Shown here: positions 1 to 9,282 of the stretch, piece after piece | Layout: the number at the start of each line of letters is the position of its first letter | How positions within the stretch are numbered: position 1 is the first letter of the stretch | NCBI GenBank assembly: GCA_938017975.1 | Contig: CALIKQ010000038.1 | Location: 1 to 64,000, forward strand | Source of the DNA: an uncultured Pseudomonadales bacterium | GTDB taxonomy: Bacteria > Pseudomonadota > Gammaproteobacteria > Pseudomonadales > Azotimanducaceae | DNA: 64,000 bases | Direction: 5' to 3' | Notes under the pieces: model-generated | What the model was told of the DNA's origin: nothing | Seen by the model: the letters and a program-made list of their open reading frames with translations, nothing else | Databases searched by the model: none | Position numbers and translations under genes: made by a program

Positions 1-523
1 CCTTGAACGCATCGATCCTCTCTTGATTGAGCGATTGATCAAGGAGGGTGCTCGCTATACTCGAGTCATGCCTTACGAGACAGATGCTGGCTCCCCAATT
101 GGTCGTAGTTGGCGAGAGACCTTCAACGTTGATAGCTCGAGCGAGGCGGAGATTGCGCTGCGGGAGGCTAAAATGTCTTGGGAATGGTTGGATGGTCAAA
201 ACTTAAAGACGATATCGGCTCCCATCAGTGCGATCGGTTGGGATCGGCAAAAGCAGCACCGGACATTTTTTAATTCAGTGATTGCTGCCTTTACGGGGTG
301 GTATGACAGCCGGAACGATGGGACTAAGTCCGTCCATTTTGGAGGCGGTGAGCAACTATCGCACACCTCGATCGAAGCCTTCCTAGAGGCGAGCGAACCT
401 TTTCAGGTCAATGTTCCTTGGGAGGCCGGGGATATGTTGTGGCTGGATAATCGCCTGATTCTCCATGCCCGCCAACCTTTTGAGGGCGACCGAGAGGTTT
501 TCGCGGCAATCGCCCAGGACTGA
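1..523 (+). CDS. TauD/TfdA-like Fe(II)/2-oxoglutarate dioxygenase, C-terminal part
   Basis: The reading frame is open from the left edge (frame starting at base 2), so the N-terminus lies outside the window. The visible ~173 residues end in a pattern typical of TauD-family oxygenases: a GDMLWLDN segment, then LILHARQPFEGDREV, which holds the distal metal-binding His and the Arg expected to bind 2-oxoglutarate. The proximal HxD pair would be upstream and is not seen. Members hydroxylate small substrates such as taurine, amino acids or peptide-bound residues; the substrate here cannot be read from the sequence. The gene converges on the metallophosphoesterase gene with an 11-base gap. The family is fairly sure; the exact function is unknown. 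Confidence 0.75.
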   Translation, partial: LERIDPLLIERLIKEGARYTRVMPYETDAGSPIGRSWRETFNVDSSSEAEIALREAKMSWEWLDGQNLKTISAPISAIGWDRQKQHRTFFNSVIAAFTGWYDSRNDGTKSVHFGGGEQLSHTSIEAFLEASEPFQVNVPWEAGDMLWLDNRLILHARQPFEGDREVFAAIAQD

Positions 524-534
524 ACCATTCAGAG

Positions 535-1248
535 TCAGCGACGATACAACGCGGGCGGCTGCCAGTCGCCCGTGAAGGCTTGCGTGTTTGGCCACAAGGG
601 TTCTGGAACATCAAGGAATGCAACGGGTTTGATCGCGCCTTCGACGAACTCGTAGGTCTGTAGGGCTTGGATTTGAACGTCCAAGGTAGAGAACCCAGGC
701 CATCGCTCCCCAGTTAGGGTCCCGGCATTAATCAACGTCAAATTATGGAAAGGGAGGAGTGTTTTAAAATGGAGATGGCCGTTGATGAGCCACTGCACTG
801 CACCATCTTTAATAATATCGTCAAGAATGTCGCTGCGCTCAGGAGGCATGCGATCGGTGCCAGGCCAAACCTTCCCCATATCATGATCGCCAATGCCATG
901 GCACAACATCACGGTTTGTCCCCGGCACTCGATGGTCAGTGATTTGGGCAAAGACCTTATAAATTTTAGTGTCTTTGGCTCAAGATCGTGCATACGGTGG
1001 GCATGTGGAATGCCCCTTGCTTTATCAGAGAGCAGCCAGCGTTCGTGATTGCCCGCCACAGTGTGGACGGAATACGACTGAAGGAGTTCGACACATCGGT
1101 TGGGGTCTCCTGGGCCATCTACAATATCGCCGGTGCACAAAACGGTGTTGATGTCGTGTGCTCTGAAGAAAGTAAGTGCTGCCTCTAGTCTTTCGTCTTC
1201 GCTGTGCACGTCTCCGAGAAGGCCTATCTTTGAATGTTGTGTTTTCAC
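535..1248 (-). CDS. Calcineurin-like metallophosphoesterase
   Basis: A 237-residue cytoplasmic phosphoesterase. All dimetal-site motifs are in order: GDVH (Asp13, His15), GDIVDGPG (Asp41), GNHE (Asn67, His68), CHGIGD near residue 115 and NGHLH near residue 157. There is no signal peptide. Short proteins with this layout include YfcE-type phosphodiesterases and diadenosine-tetraphosphatase-like enzymes; nothing visible chooses between them. The start is an ATG in front of a short basic leader that runs straight into the first beta strand. The neighbours give no functional clue: it faces the truncated dioxygenase gene and is separated from the next gene by about 240 bases without coding signal. 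Confidence 0.85.
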   Translation of the reverse strand: MKTQHSKIGLLGDVHSEDERLEAALTFFRAHDINTVLCTGDIVDGPGDPNRCVELLQSYSVHTVAGNHERWLLSDKARGIPHAHRMHDLEPKTLKFIRSLPKSLTIECRGQTVMLCHGIGDHDMGKVWPGTDRMPPERSDILDDIIKDGAVQWLINGHLHFKTLLPFHNLTLINAGTLTGERWPGFSTLDVQIQALQTYEFVEGAIKPVAFLDVPEPLWPNTQAFTGDWQPPALYRR

Positions 1249-1488
1249 GTAGAGGCGTCTTTTATGGCAACTGTCAAATTTACGTCAATCCAAGACCTTT
1301 GGGCCACTAACTGATGTGCCATAAATCAAACCCACAGAATTCGCTCATGGTTTTTATCACTTGAGTGCTGTAGCCCGCCCTCGGTGAACCGATGGTGTAT
1401 CAAAAAACTGGAAGGTCTTTAAGGCAGCCTTGAGAGAATAGCTTGGATTTGAATTGAAAAGTGAATCCTCTTGGGACTCAAACTGCGA

Positions 1489-2622
1489 TTACGGTTTGGG
1501 CAAAATATTACGTCCTTGCAGATCTCGCAACCAATAACAAAAACTGGTTTCGCTGTTAGCAGTCTCGGTAAAGCCTGCTTGTTTTATTTTGATGGTGCTG
1601 ACAAATGTCGGCGCTGGCGCTGATGTGGCCAAGTGCGCGAAGCATAAATCTGCATAATGGTGAGACTCTCCCAGAATTTGAGCCAGAGAACCGCCTTTCA
1701 ACTGGTGAAGTTTGGTGATCTCTTCCCACAAGTTCGATCGTTGCGTTAGATACTGGGCGATACTCTGTGGATCATCTGGACCCAGTTGTACGCCCAAAGT
1801 CTCTGCAATCGCAGGCCACATATCCCGCCAAGTAAAAACCTCGCCATTAGTGAGGTTGTAGGTCTCACCAGCTGCAATTGGATGGCTGGCAGCCCATACG
1901 CAAGCGTTGCCTACGAGCCTTGCGTCGACCGCCTCCCAAACCCAATCCGGCCCCCCTGGGAATGAAAAGGGTAGGCCCTCAAATTGACGTATTGCGGCGT
2001 AGGCACCTACCACGGGAGGTAGATTCATGACCACGCCGTGGTTTGGGCCAACGATCAGCTGAGGTCTCAGGATTGTAAAGTCGAAGTTTGAATCTGCGGA
2101 CTTGTCCCGAAGATAATCCTCCTGTTCCCAATAAAAATTTGGATGATCTACCCGCGGTTGGTCTTCCCGCGCGGGTATGCGCATCGGCTTGACGGCGCCT
2201 CCATACGCTTTTGTTCCTTGTAGTAATGTGACGTGTTGGAGTTTTCCAGTTTCAGCAAGTGGTTCGAGAATGTTGCGCAGCATTTTCGCATTCGTCTCGA
2301 TTTGCTGTGGATCCGACCAACCTTGGATTAACCCCGGCATTTCGTAAACCGCCGTGTAGACCACGTGAGAAATGTTTTCAAGGGTCTCGGCAGCGCGTGT
2401 GCAGGCTGCAGAATCTTGCAGGTCGAGTGAGAGATGCCGAATGTTGCTTCTTTGGAGTAACTCGGGCGCCCGCCGCGAAACTGTGACGACAGACCAGCCC
2501 GAAGTCTGAAAAGCGATTGCGGCCGCAGTTCCAACTAAGCCGCTGGCGCCAATGATGAGCACTGTTTTAGATGATGCTTTCGCAGCTTTTGAATAACGCT
2601 GGCCTGGTGCTCGTAGGGTCAT
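1489..2622 (-). CDS. NAD(P)-dependent SDR, PRISE-like (progesterone 5-beta-reductase/iridoid synthase type)
   Basis: A 377-residue extended short-chain dehydrogenase. The Rossmann motif GASGLVG lies at residues 25-31. Two hallmarks point to the PRISE branch: a GTKAYGG segment near residue 136 in place of the usual YxxxK region, and FYWEQEDYL near residue 165, which resembles the FYY-x-E-D motif carrying the catalytic Tyr. PRISE enzymes reduce activated C=C bonds of enones; bacterial members are mostly of unknown substrate. The gene is monocistronic on the minus strand, divergent from the CoA-transferase fusion, with about 220 bases between starts that must hold both promoters. Confident on the family, not on the substrate. 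Confidence 0.8.
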   Translation of the reverse strand: MTLRAPGQRYSKAAKASSKTVLIIGASGLVGTAAAIAFQTSGWSVVTVSRRAPELLQRSNIRHLSLDLQDSAACTRAAETLENISHVVYTAVYEMPGLIQGWSDPQQIETNAKMLRNILEPLAETGKLQHVTLLQGTKAYGGAVKPMRIPAREDQPRVDHPNFYWEQEDYLRDKSADSNFDFTILRPQLIVGPNHGVVMNLPPVVGAYAAIRQFEGLPFSFPGGPDWVWEAVDARLVGNACVWAASHPIAAGETYNLTNGEVFTWRDMWPAIAETLGVQLGPDDPQSIAQYLTQRSNLWEEITKLHQLKGGSLAQILGESHHYADLCFAHLATSAPAPTFVSTIKIKQAGFTETANSETSFCYWLRDLQGRNILPKP

Positions 2623-2842
2623 GATTGTGCTCTAGCTGTCAAAGGCTCTGTTATAGGATATCTGAAGCACACCTGCAAAAATTGAGCGCAACGAAATGAC
2701 GTTGGCCACCAATGTTGATCGCATCTTCGACCGCGGCTTGTAACCTTTTGTGGTAAAACGATACGATCAATCGAGCGCCTCGAGAGACGTTTAGATTGGC
2801 CAATGCAGAATACTGAAAATAAATCACAAGGGGTAGAAGGAC

Positions 2843-5251
2843 ATGGCGCAAGCGCTCGAAGGCCTAAGAGTTCTTGATTTGACCCAGGGTCCTGCAGGCG
2901 GGATTGCGACGATGGTTCTGGCGGACTTCGGTGCTGACGTTCTCTGCGTGCGCCGTCCTGAGCCGAGAGACGCGCCGCTCGATGAGCTTCCAGCCGCGCC
3001 AATGTGGCTGCGCGGTAAACAGACCTTGGAGTTCGACCTCGACCGGGGCGATCACCAAGAGCTCATGCGCCAACTGGTTGCTGGCGCGGACGTGTTGATG
3101 ACCACATGGCGGCCCAATGCACTGGTGCGTCGAGGGTTAGATTTTCAGACGTTGCATCAAGCTTATCCGCATCTTGTGTATTGTCATATCACGGGCTTCG
3201 GGTCAGACGGCCCACTTGCAGAATTGCCAGGTTATGAGGCCGTCGTTGCTGCCTATGCTGGCCGGATGCAATCTTTCTCGGGTCTCGTAGACCGAACGGG
3301 GCCGGTGTTTTCAGCGGTGCAGGTGGCGACACACGCTTGTGCGCAATCTGCGGTGGCCGGAACATTGGCAGCGCTGCTCGCTCGCGGCGAGGCGGGGCCA
3401 GGACGCCTTGTCGAAACAAGCCTGCTGCAGGGACTGTTGCCCTATGAGATGGGCCCCATGCTCGGATGGCAACTAAAGCAACATTTTCCTGATTTGTTGG
3501 CGGCTTTGGGTGCGCCTAGTCAGGAGCCACCACTCCCAACGCTTTACTATCATCCGGCTCAAACCTGTGACGGTCGGTGGATGCAGTTTGGGAATTTGCT
3601 ACCGCATTTGTTTGATAACTTCCTAATCGCGACCGATTTGATGGATGTCGTCACCGATCCAGACTTTAATCCAAAACAGCTTTTGATTGCTGACTCCGCA
3701 AAACACGAGGCATTTCGTGAGCGAATGCTAGACCGCATTCAAGCATCGTCTGCTTCCGAATGGACTGAGCAATTACTGTCGGATGGTGGGATTGTTGGGG
3801 GCGTTTACCAAACGACTCAAGCGTCGATGCTTGACCCAGACGTGATAGATAATGGTCATGTGATCGAGCCCCCTGAGGGGGGCTTGCAGCTTGGTCCGTT
3901 GGCGAAGCTCGCACGAACGCCGGCTGACCCCGGCCATTGGGCCAGTCAATGCCCAGCAGCAAAAGGGGATACGCTAGCGGCCATCTGGCGGTCGGATCCT
4001 CGGCCGCAACCGTCCGTGCCAGCAAGCTCGGACTTGCCTCTGGCAGGAGTCAAGGTGGTTGAAATCGCGACCATCATCGCTGCGCCGATTGGAGCGTCTT
4101 TCCTTGCAGATATGGGGGCAGACGTGGTGAAGGTGGAGCAAATTGGTGGTGATCCGTTTCGAGGCATGCTGTCCGGCTTAGGTGCTGCGAGGGTTAACGG
4201 GGGTAAGCGCAGCGTGAGCGTCAATTTAAAAACGGAGCGAGGGCGTGAGCTTGTTATGACATTGGTCCGCGATGCTGACGTTGTGATTCATAATTATCGT
4301 CCAGGAGTTCCGGAACGCTTGGGTTTTGGCTATGACCAGGTGGCGGCAGTCAATCCGCGGGTCGTCTATCTTCAAAGCACGGGCTACGGTGCCAATGGGC
4401 CGAGCGCTGCGCGTCCTAGTACCCATCCTGTCCCCGGCGCTTTGATGGGGGGCGCGGTCCATCAGATGGGCGGAGCGCTGCCCTCTGATCGGCTCGATTT
4501 TCAAGGTCAGCGACTCTGGGCGAGCAGGATTATGCGAGCAAACGAATTGAGCCCTGATCCGAATACTGGCGTTGTGGTTGCCTCGGCAGTGATGTTGGGC
4601 CTGTCGGAACGACAACGTAGCGGGCAAGGGCAAACAATCAGTGTCGACATGCTAGGAGCCAACGCCTATGCCAACAGCGATGATTTTCTGAGCTACCCTG
4701 GGAAATCAGATCGTGCGCTCCCTGATGCTGGGCTTCATGGGCTGGCTGCCAATTACCGATTGTATCCTTGCGCGGAGTCGCAGTGGATCTTTGTCGCATT
4801 AGTTACAGTCAAGCAAGCGGTACGTTTTCGGGATACGCTGTTACAAGCCAACCACCGCCCGCCATCGCTAGAAAGGCTTCAAGCCAATGATGAAGCCCTG
4901 GCTCGAGCGTTAACCACTCTGTTTGCGAACCGAACTGCAGATTATTGGCAGTCGCTGCTGGTGCCCGCTGATGTAGCTTGCGTGCGAGCGGATGGTTTAC
5001 CGCCGAATCGGTTCTGGCTAGAGGACGCTCAACCTCTGGCAATGGGGCTCACCACCCAGGTCGATCATGATCGTTGGGGTCAGTTCCGTCGACATGGGGC
5101 GTTGGTCCGGTTCGATGGCGAACAACCAGCTTTAAAAGGTCCGCCTTTGGCAGGGCAGCACAATCGAGATATCTTTTTGGAAAAGGGCTACGCCTTGGCT
5201 GAAATCGAGCAAATGCTTGGCGAGGGAGTACTCTTTCAGGAGGCGCCTTGA
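2843..5251 (+). CDS. Fused double-domain CaiB/BaiF (family III) CoA-transferase
   Basis: An 802-residue protein made of two consecutive family III CoA-transferase domains, about residues 1-390 and 396-800; normal members are about 400 residues. Each half opens with the family signature (GLRVLDLTQGPAGG and GVKVVEIATIIAAP). The second half keeps an Asp (Asp572, in SPDPNTG) where the covalent-catalysis aspartate of formyl-CoA transferase sits. The matching place in the first half reads VQVATHACA, with no acidic residue. I infer that only the C-terminal half is a standard active site, or that the halves pair as an internal heterodimer. The ATG follows an AAGGA ribosome site. It likely moves CoA between carboxylic acids; the substrate is unknown. 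Confidence 0.85.
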   Translation: MAQALEGLRVLDLTQGPAGGIATMVLADFGADVLCVRRPEPRDAPLDELPAAPMWLRGKQTLEFDLDRGDHQELMRQLVAGADVLMTTWRPNALVRRGLDFQTLHQAYPHLVYCHITGFGSDGPLAELPGYEAVVAAYAGRMQSFSGLVDRTGPVFSAVQVATHACAQSAVAGTLAALLARGEAGPGRLVETSLLQGLLPYEMGPMLGWQLKQHFPDLLAALGAPSQEPPLPTLYYHPAQTCDGRWMQFGNLLPHLFDNFLIATDLMDVVTDPDFNPKQLLIADSAKHEAFRERMLDRIQASSASEWTEQLLSDGGIVGGVYQTTQASMLDPDVIDNGHVIEPPEGGLQLGPLAKLARTPADPGHWASQCPAAKGDTLAAIWRSDPRPQPSVPASSDLPLAGVKVVEIATIIAAPIGASFLADMGADVVKVEQIGGDPFRGMLSGLGAARVNGGKRSVSVNLKTERGRELVMTLVRDADVVIHNYRPGVPERLGFGYDQVAAVNPRVVYLQSTGYGANGPSAARPSTHPVPGALMGGAVHQMGGALPSDRLDFQGQRLWASRIMRANELSPDPNTGVVVASAVMLGLSERQRSGQGQTISVDMLGANAYANSDDFLSYPGKSDRALPDAGLHGLAANYRLYPCAESQWIFVALVTVKQAVRFRDTLLQANHRPPSLERLQANDEALARALTTLFANRTADYWQSLLVPADVACVRADGLPPNRFWLEDAQPLAMGLTTQVDHDRWGQFRRHGALVRFDGEQPALKGPPLAGQHNRDIFLEKGYALAEIEQMLGEGVLFQEAP

Positions 5252-5512
5252 ACGGGCCGCTGATGCGAGGATTTTGCCTCGTTAAGCGCATTCAGCCCCT
5301 TTAGCGACGTCCATCACAATTCAGGACATTTTTACCGTGCGAAGACTGTTTGCCGTTAAGACTTCCGAGCCTGATGCCTCTTGTTAAAACCTTTCAACTG
5401 TCCGGCCCTGAATCAGTAATAGGTGCTCTGGTGAGGGACCGTTTTGTGTCGTTATCCAAAGGAATTAAGCGTGCTGAACTGACCGAGCCATCCCGTCGTT
5501 ATTGATGCGCGA

Positions 5513-6781
5513 TCAGGCTAAGAAGATGCCTTTAAAAACGAAGAAAAATAAAATCGAGAGTCCTGCACCCGCTGGCAATGTAACGACCCAAGAGGTAAAG
5601 ATTGTACCTACCACTCTGAGGTTGATAGCCACAATGCCGCCAGCTAAACCAACCCCGAGCACAGCGCCGACCAGCGTATGCGTGGTTGATACTGGCGCCC
5701 CAAGATACGTTGCAAGGACCACTGTGCCGGCCGCGGCAAGTTCTGCTGCGAAAGCCCTAGAGGGCGTCAAATCCGTGATTTTCTTGCCGATGGTCGCAAT
5801 GACTTTGTAACCGAGTGTTGCTAGACCAATCACGATGCCAGCGCCACCAAGAAAAAGAATCCAAACGGGCATCGCCGATTTTTGGACAATTGTGCCACTG
5901 TTCTCAACAATACTGTTGATCGCGGCAAGAGGGCCGACGGCATTGGCAACATCGTTCGAGCCGTGAGCAAAAGCCATTGCGCAAGCGGTGATAATGCAGA
6001 GCACGCCAAACACTCTTTCGACATTACTGAAGCGGTTTTTTGTGGTGGATTCTGGGTCAGGCTGAATTTTGCTCAAGGCGAATTTGCCGATCAGGGCAAT
6101 GCCCGTTCCGGTGATAAAGGAATAGATAATGGCTTCTAGAGTCGATAAGTCTAATCCCAGATGTTTGAGGCCCTTAACGCAGGTGACCATCGCGATTAGG
6201 AAACCCGTCAAAAACATATAAAATGGGACGTAAGTCTTTGCTTTCTCCAACGGGTTTTCTTGATCTAAGATCAACCGTTGGACGCTCTTAAACAGAAAAA
6301 ATGCGAGTGTGCCAGACATCAGGGGCGAGGTTACCCAACTCGCAACGATGGTGCCTACCTTGCTCCAATTGACCGCATCGACACTGATCCCGACGGCAGC
6401 AAAACCAACAATGGCCCCCACGATGGAATGGGTCGTTGAAACAGGCCAACCAAACAGCGAGGCAACCAAGAGCCAAATGCCCGCTGCAAGCAGCGAAGAC
6501 ATCATTCCGAACACGAGTAAATCAGGTGTGTCCTCTAGGACCAAGGGATCAATGATGCCCTTGCGAATGGTCGATGTGACCTCGCCACCTGCTAAATATG
6601 CGCCGGCAAATTCAAAAATCATGGCGATGATAATGGCTTGTTTGATGGTAATGGCGCCCGATCCCACTGAGGTTCCCATTGCGTTGGCAACGTCATTGGC
6701 ACCCACACCCCAAGCCATGAAAAATGCGAAGCAACAAGCGATGATCAAAAGTAGGATGCCGTACTGTGAAATAATTTCCAT
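5513..6781 (-). CDS. pit: Low-affinity inorganic phosphate transporter, PiT family
   Basis: A 422-residue, almost wholly hydrophobic protein with the internal duplication of PiT transporters: GVGANDVANAMGTSVGSG near residue 28 and HGSNDVANAVGPLAA near residue 273. Known members import neutral metal-phosphate complexes driven by protons or sodium and also let arsenate in. It follows the DUF47 gene by 75 bases in the same direction, the usual pairing. The gene ends in a 261-base convergent gap after the CoA-transferase, in which I see no clear terminator. The substrate is assigned from the family; phosphate fits the DUF47 partner. Confidence 0.9.
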   Translation of the reverse strand: MEIISQYGILLLIIACCFAFFMAWGVGANDVANAMGTSVGSGAITIKQAIIIAMIFEFAGAYLAGGEVTSTIRKGIIDPLVLEDTPDLLVFGMMSSLLAAGIWLLVASLFGWPVSTTHSIVGAIVGFAAVGISVDAVNWSKVGTIVASWVTSPLMSGTLAFFLFKSVQRLILDQENPLEKAKTYVPFYMFLTGFLIAMVTCVKGLKHLGLDLSTLEAIIYSFITGTGIALIGKFALSKIQPDPESTTKNRFSNVERVFGVLCIITACAMAFAHGSNDVANAVGPLAAINSIVENSGTIVQKSAMPVWILFLGGAGIVIGLATLGYKVIATIGKKITDLTPSRAFAAELAAAGTVVLATYLGAPVSTTHTLVGAVLGVGLAGGIVAINLRVVGTIFTSWVVTLPAGAGLSILFFFVFKGIFLA

Positions 6782-6856
6782 AGCGAATCTCGTCTCAGTA
6801 AAAACTCTTAAAAGAATGGATGAAGTGGGCGCTCGTTAGCGTCGTGCTGGAAGCCC

Positions 6857-7537
6857 CTAACGCGCAACGATGGTGTGAATTTGGTCGCCGACTTTCTGGG
6901 CGCGATCGGCGAGGTTCCCGATCAATTCAAAAATTTTATACATGAACATCACATCCACGGGCGGAAGTTCACTTTCAATGGCATGCAGTTGTGATCGGAT
7001 CGCGATCTGGTGCTTGTCGGACTGCGTTTCTAATTCATCGAGTCGAACGATCAGTTTTTCGATCCATTCCACTTCTCGACCCCCAAATCCAGTTTCAATG
7101 AGCTCGTCGAGTTCGTGAACAATGGTGCTGGCTTCCATTACGGCTTTGATAGAAGCGTCAACGTACTCAGACAGTGCGTCCTGTATGCTTTCAGGGAAAT
7201 GCATTTTTCTTCCCAGAACAATGCCGGCAATATCTTTGGCACAGTTGGCGACTTTGTCCTGTTTTGAGATCAGTTCCAGCAAGTCGTTCCGGTTAATTGG
7301 CATGAACAGGCTTTTAGGAAGGCTGAGCCGCATATTTTTCTTGTCGTCATCGGCGAGACCCTCGATCTGACAAATCTGGTCATAAACCGCCTCGACTGTG
7401 CTCCAATCATCGGCATAGACCGCTCGAAAGAATTGGTTGAGCTCTTTCGTACAGTCTTGGACTTTCTCCATGTGCTGCTGGAGTGGCCGAATGGGTGCGT
7501 GGCTGAATAGTTTTGAAAAGGTATTGCTGGGAGGCAT
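6857..7537 (-). CDS. DUF47 (TIGR00153) PhoU-like Pit accessory protein
   Basis: A 226-residue, mostly helical and acidic cytoplasmic protein of the DUF47 family, related to PhoU. Recognisable parts are the N-terminal SKLFSHAPIRPLQQHM region, a helical pair with LAGLADDDKK-like spacing, and the conserved NLADRAQKVGDQI near the C-terminus. DUF47 proteins are nearly always encoded next to a Pit transporter and are thought to control its activity. Here it is the first gene of a DUF47-pit operon, preceded by a good promoter at 7592-7621. The ATG begins MPPSNTFSKLF. The family is firm; its regulatory role is inferred from gene context. Confidence 0.85.
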   Translation of the reverse strand: MPPSNTFSKLFSHAPIRPLQQHMEKVQDCTKELNQFFRAVYADDWSTVEAVYDQICQIEGLADDDKKNMRLSLPKSLFMPINRNDLLELISKQDKVANCAKDIAGIVLGRKMHFPESIQDALSEYVDASIKAVMEASTIVHELDELIETGFGGREVEWIEKLIVRLDELETQSDKHQIAIRSQLHAIESELPPVDVMFMYKIFELIGNLADRAQKVGDQIHTIVAR

Positions 7538-7591
7538 AGGTGGGTTCTCTTATTCCCTTGGCGGCGTTTAGCACCAAGTTCAGTTTAAAGA

Positions 7592-7621
7592 AGTATAATC
7601 AATTCTGGTTTCGCCTGTCAT
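7592..7621 (-). promoter_or_regulatory. Predicted sigma-70 promoter of the DUF47-pit operon
   Basis: On the minus strand ATGACA (7621-7616, one mismatch to TTGACA) and TATACT (7597-7592, one mismatch to TATAAT) are 18 bases apart, placing the start site about 45 bases before the DUF47 ATG. The -35 box is part of CTGTCAT as read on the plus strand; a second CTGTCAT sits at 7639-7645. Both match the PhoB half-site, but the spacing is not standard. Confidence 0.45.
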
Positions 7622-7712
7622 GATTTAAGTGCTTTATTCTGTCATGGCCATGGGCAGAAGTCCGGGTCCGATCGCTCTAAAGCCTGGTGGCTCAGCTGGG
7701 GTCCACGCCCCC

Positions 7713-7741
7713 CAAAAAAAAGAAACGAGGCGGTGCCGCTT
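7713..7741 (-). terminator. Possible Rho-independent terminator of gapdh-arsJ
   Basis: Read on the minus strand, a five-pair stem (AAGCG/CGCCT with one G-U pair, tetraloop) at 7741-7728 is followed within six bases by a run of eight Ts. It lies about 330 bases after the arsJ stop. The stem is short, so this is tentative. Confidence 0.35.
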
Positions 7742-8073
7742 TTCCCCAATCAGAAGGTTGTCGACCTGAGAAAAATGAGCTTATAGCGATTGCTTCGCCG
7801 CAAATATGAATCCCTCTGCCGGATGGGAACACTTTCGAGCGCTGAACCGTGACATAGGCTGCACGACGGTTGAGCCGTTGTTGAAAAGCTTGATTCCTCC
7901 TTTTTTACGAGAGCGCAGCGCTCCTGGCGGTGTCTCTCCAGGATTAGACGAATGCTCATCGAAGCCTACCTCACTTAAGATTGGATGAAGATGCCTAAAA
8001 TTGGGAGGTTTCAGGTTTTAAGATCGAATGAGATTCTGATTGCCTCGCTTAGTGGACGGCTTTAGGGGTTTGT

Positions 8074-9282
8074 TTAATTGGAGGGCGGAATGCTTTGCGC
8101 CGCCAAAGTACTTAAGATAATCAGCACCGAAGAAAAGATTAGGCATGCGATCAAACCGCTTGCTTGGTATAAGAATCCGGAGAGAAGTGTTCCCGCCAAT
8201 CGTCCTCCTGCATTGGCCATGTAGTAAAAACCAACGTCGAGAGAGACGGCCTCTCTTTGCGCAAATGCGACAATGAGATAGGAATGCACGCTCGAGTTGA
8301 TGGCAAAACATGCGCCATAGATTAAAAGACCTAAAACCAGGGTCATACCAGGTTCTATATTCAAATAGAGTGCCAGCGCTAAGAGTAGGGGTAGGCTTGA
8401 TAAAATTGTGCCCCACTGAACCAAGGTTTGACGGTCTGGGTGAGCCGTTTTGGTTTGCCCCGTAATGTTAGGCGCAAGCGTTTGGATGATCCCGTAAAAA
8501 ATGATCCAGGCTGCGAGTAGGCCGCTGACTTCAACGAACTGCCAGCCCAGCTGGGATTGAAGGTAGACGGGGAGCGCGATCACAAACCAGACATCTCTCG
8601 AACAAAATAAAAAAAAACGCGCTGCCGATAATCGATTGATCATGGCGCTTTTGGATAATATTTGAGAGAACTTTACTTTAAAGTTCCCCTGCCGTTTTTC
8701 GAGGATTAAAAAACTGGAAATCAATGTCAGTGCGAGCAGGATGTCTAGAGCAAGAATGCTGTTTTGAAATCCCATAAAGGCGAGCATCGCACCGCCGAGA
8801 AAATAGCCAAGACCTTTGAGCGTATTTTTTGAACCTGTCAGCAGCGATATCCAGCGGTATAACCGATGCTGCGCTTCATCGGGTAGGAGCAGCTTGATGC
8901 TGCTTTTGGCGCTCATTTTACTCAGGTCCTTCGCAATACCTGAGATTGCCTGGGCGACCATGACATACAAAGCGGTCATGATCGAGGGATCAACCAGCAG
9001 TAGACTCAGGGCTAAGATCTGTAGCGTTAAGCCCAGTTGCAGGGTAAAGGTCAGGCCAATCCTCACACCTAGCCAGCCACCGTACAGATTAGTGATCATC
9101 CCAAAGAACTCGTACAACAAAAATAGTGCGGCGAGTTCCATCGGGCTAAAACCTTGTTCGTAAAAGAACAATAAAATGAGCATCCGTAATGCCCCATCAC
9201 TGAGCGTAAAAGCCCAATAGCTCAGTGTCACGGCAAGATACTGATGGGTTGCTGAGTTTGAGGTCATGATCGTTTGACTCAT
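8074..9282 (-). CDS. arsJ: Organoarsenical efflux MFS transporter ArsJ
   Basis: A 402-residue major facilitator protein with about 12 hydrophobic segments. The N-terminal run [20 protein letters not shown] and the following [13 protein letters not shown] and NLYGGWLG segments are what I recognise as ArsJ. In the described system ArsJ exports 1-arseno-3-phosphoglycerate, made by a partner GAPDH that accepts arsenate in place of phosphate; the product breaks down outside, so the pair acts as an arsenate pump. The gene overlaps the stop of that GAPDH gene by four bases (ATGA), implying coupled translation. No arsR regulator or arsC reductase gene lies nearby. Confidence comes mainly from the pairing with GAPDH. 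Confidence 0.87.
   Translation of the reverse strand: MSQTIMTSNSATHQYLAVTLSYWAFTLSDGALRMLILLFFYEQGFSPMELAALFLLYEFFGMITNLYGGWLGVRIGLTFTLQLGLTLQILALSLLLVDPSIMTALYVMVAQAISGIAKDLSKMSAKSSIKLLLPDEAQHRLYRWISLLTGSKNTLKGLGYFLGGAMLAFMGFQNSILALDILLALTLISSFLILEKRQGNFKVKFSQILSKSAMINRLSAARFFLFCSRDVWFVIALPVYLQSQLGWQFVEVSGLLAAWIIFYGIIQTLAPNITGQTKTAHPDRQTLVQWGTILSSLPLLLALALYLNIEPGMTLVLGLLIYGACFAINSSVHSYLIVAFAQREAVSLDVGFYYMANAGGRLAGTLLSGFLYQASGLIACLIFSSVLIILSTLAAQSIPPSN

Larger units (their letters stand above)
7538..8073. other. Intergenic region between arsJ and the DUF47-pit operon
   Basis: These 536 bases hold the DUF47-pit promoter on the left and a candidate minus-strand terminator near 7713-7741. Two short open frames exist on opposite strands (about 7750-7988), but they overlap each other, lack ribosome sites and show no recognisable protein pattern, so I do not call them genes. 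A small perfect palindrome, GAGCGC-A-GCGCTC, lies near 7913. Confidence 0.5.

Noticed and set aside
7750-7988. Short open frames on both strands between arsJ and the DUF47 gene
   Set aside because: They overlap each other, have no ribosome site, and show no domain or composition like a real protein.
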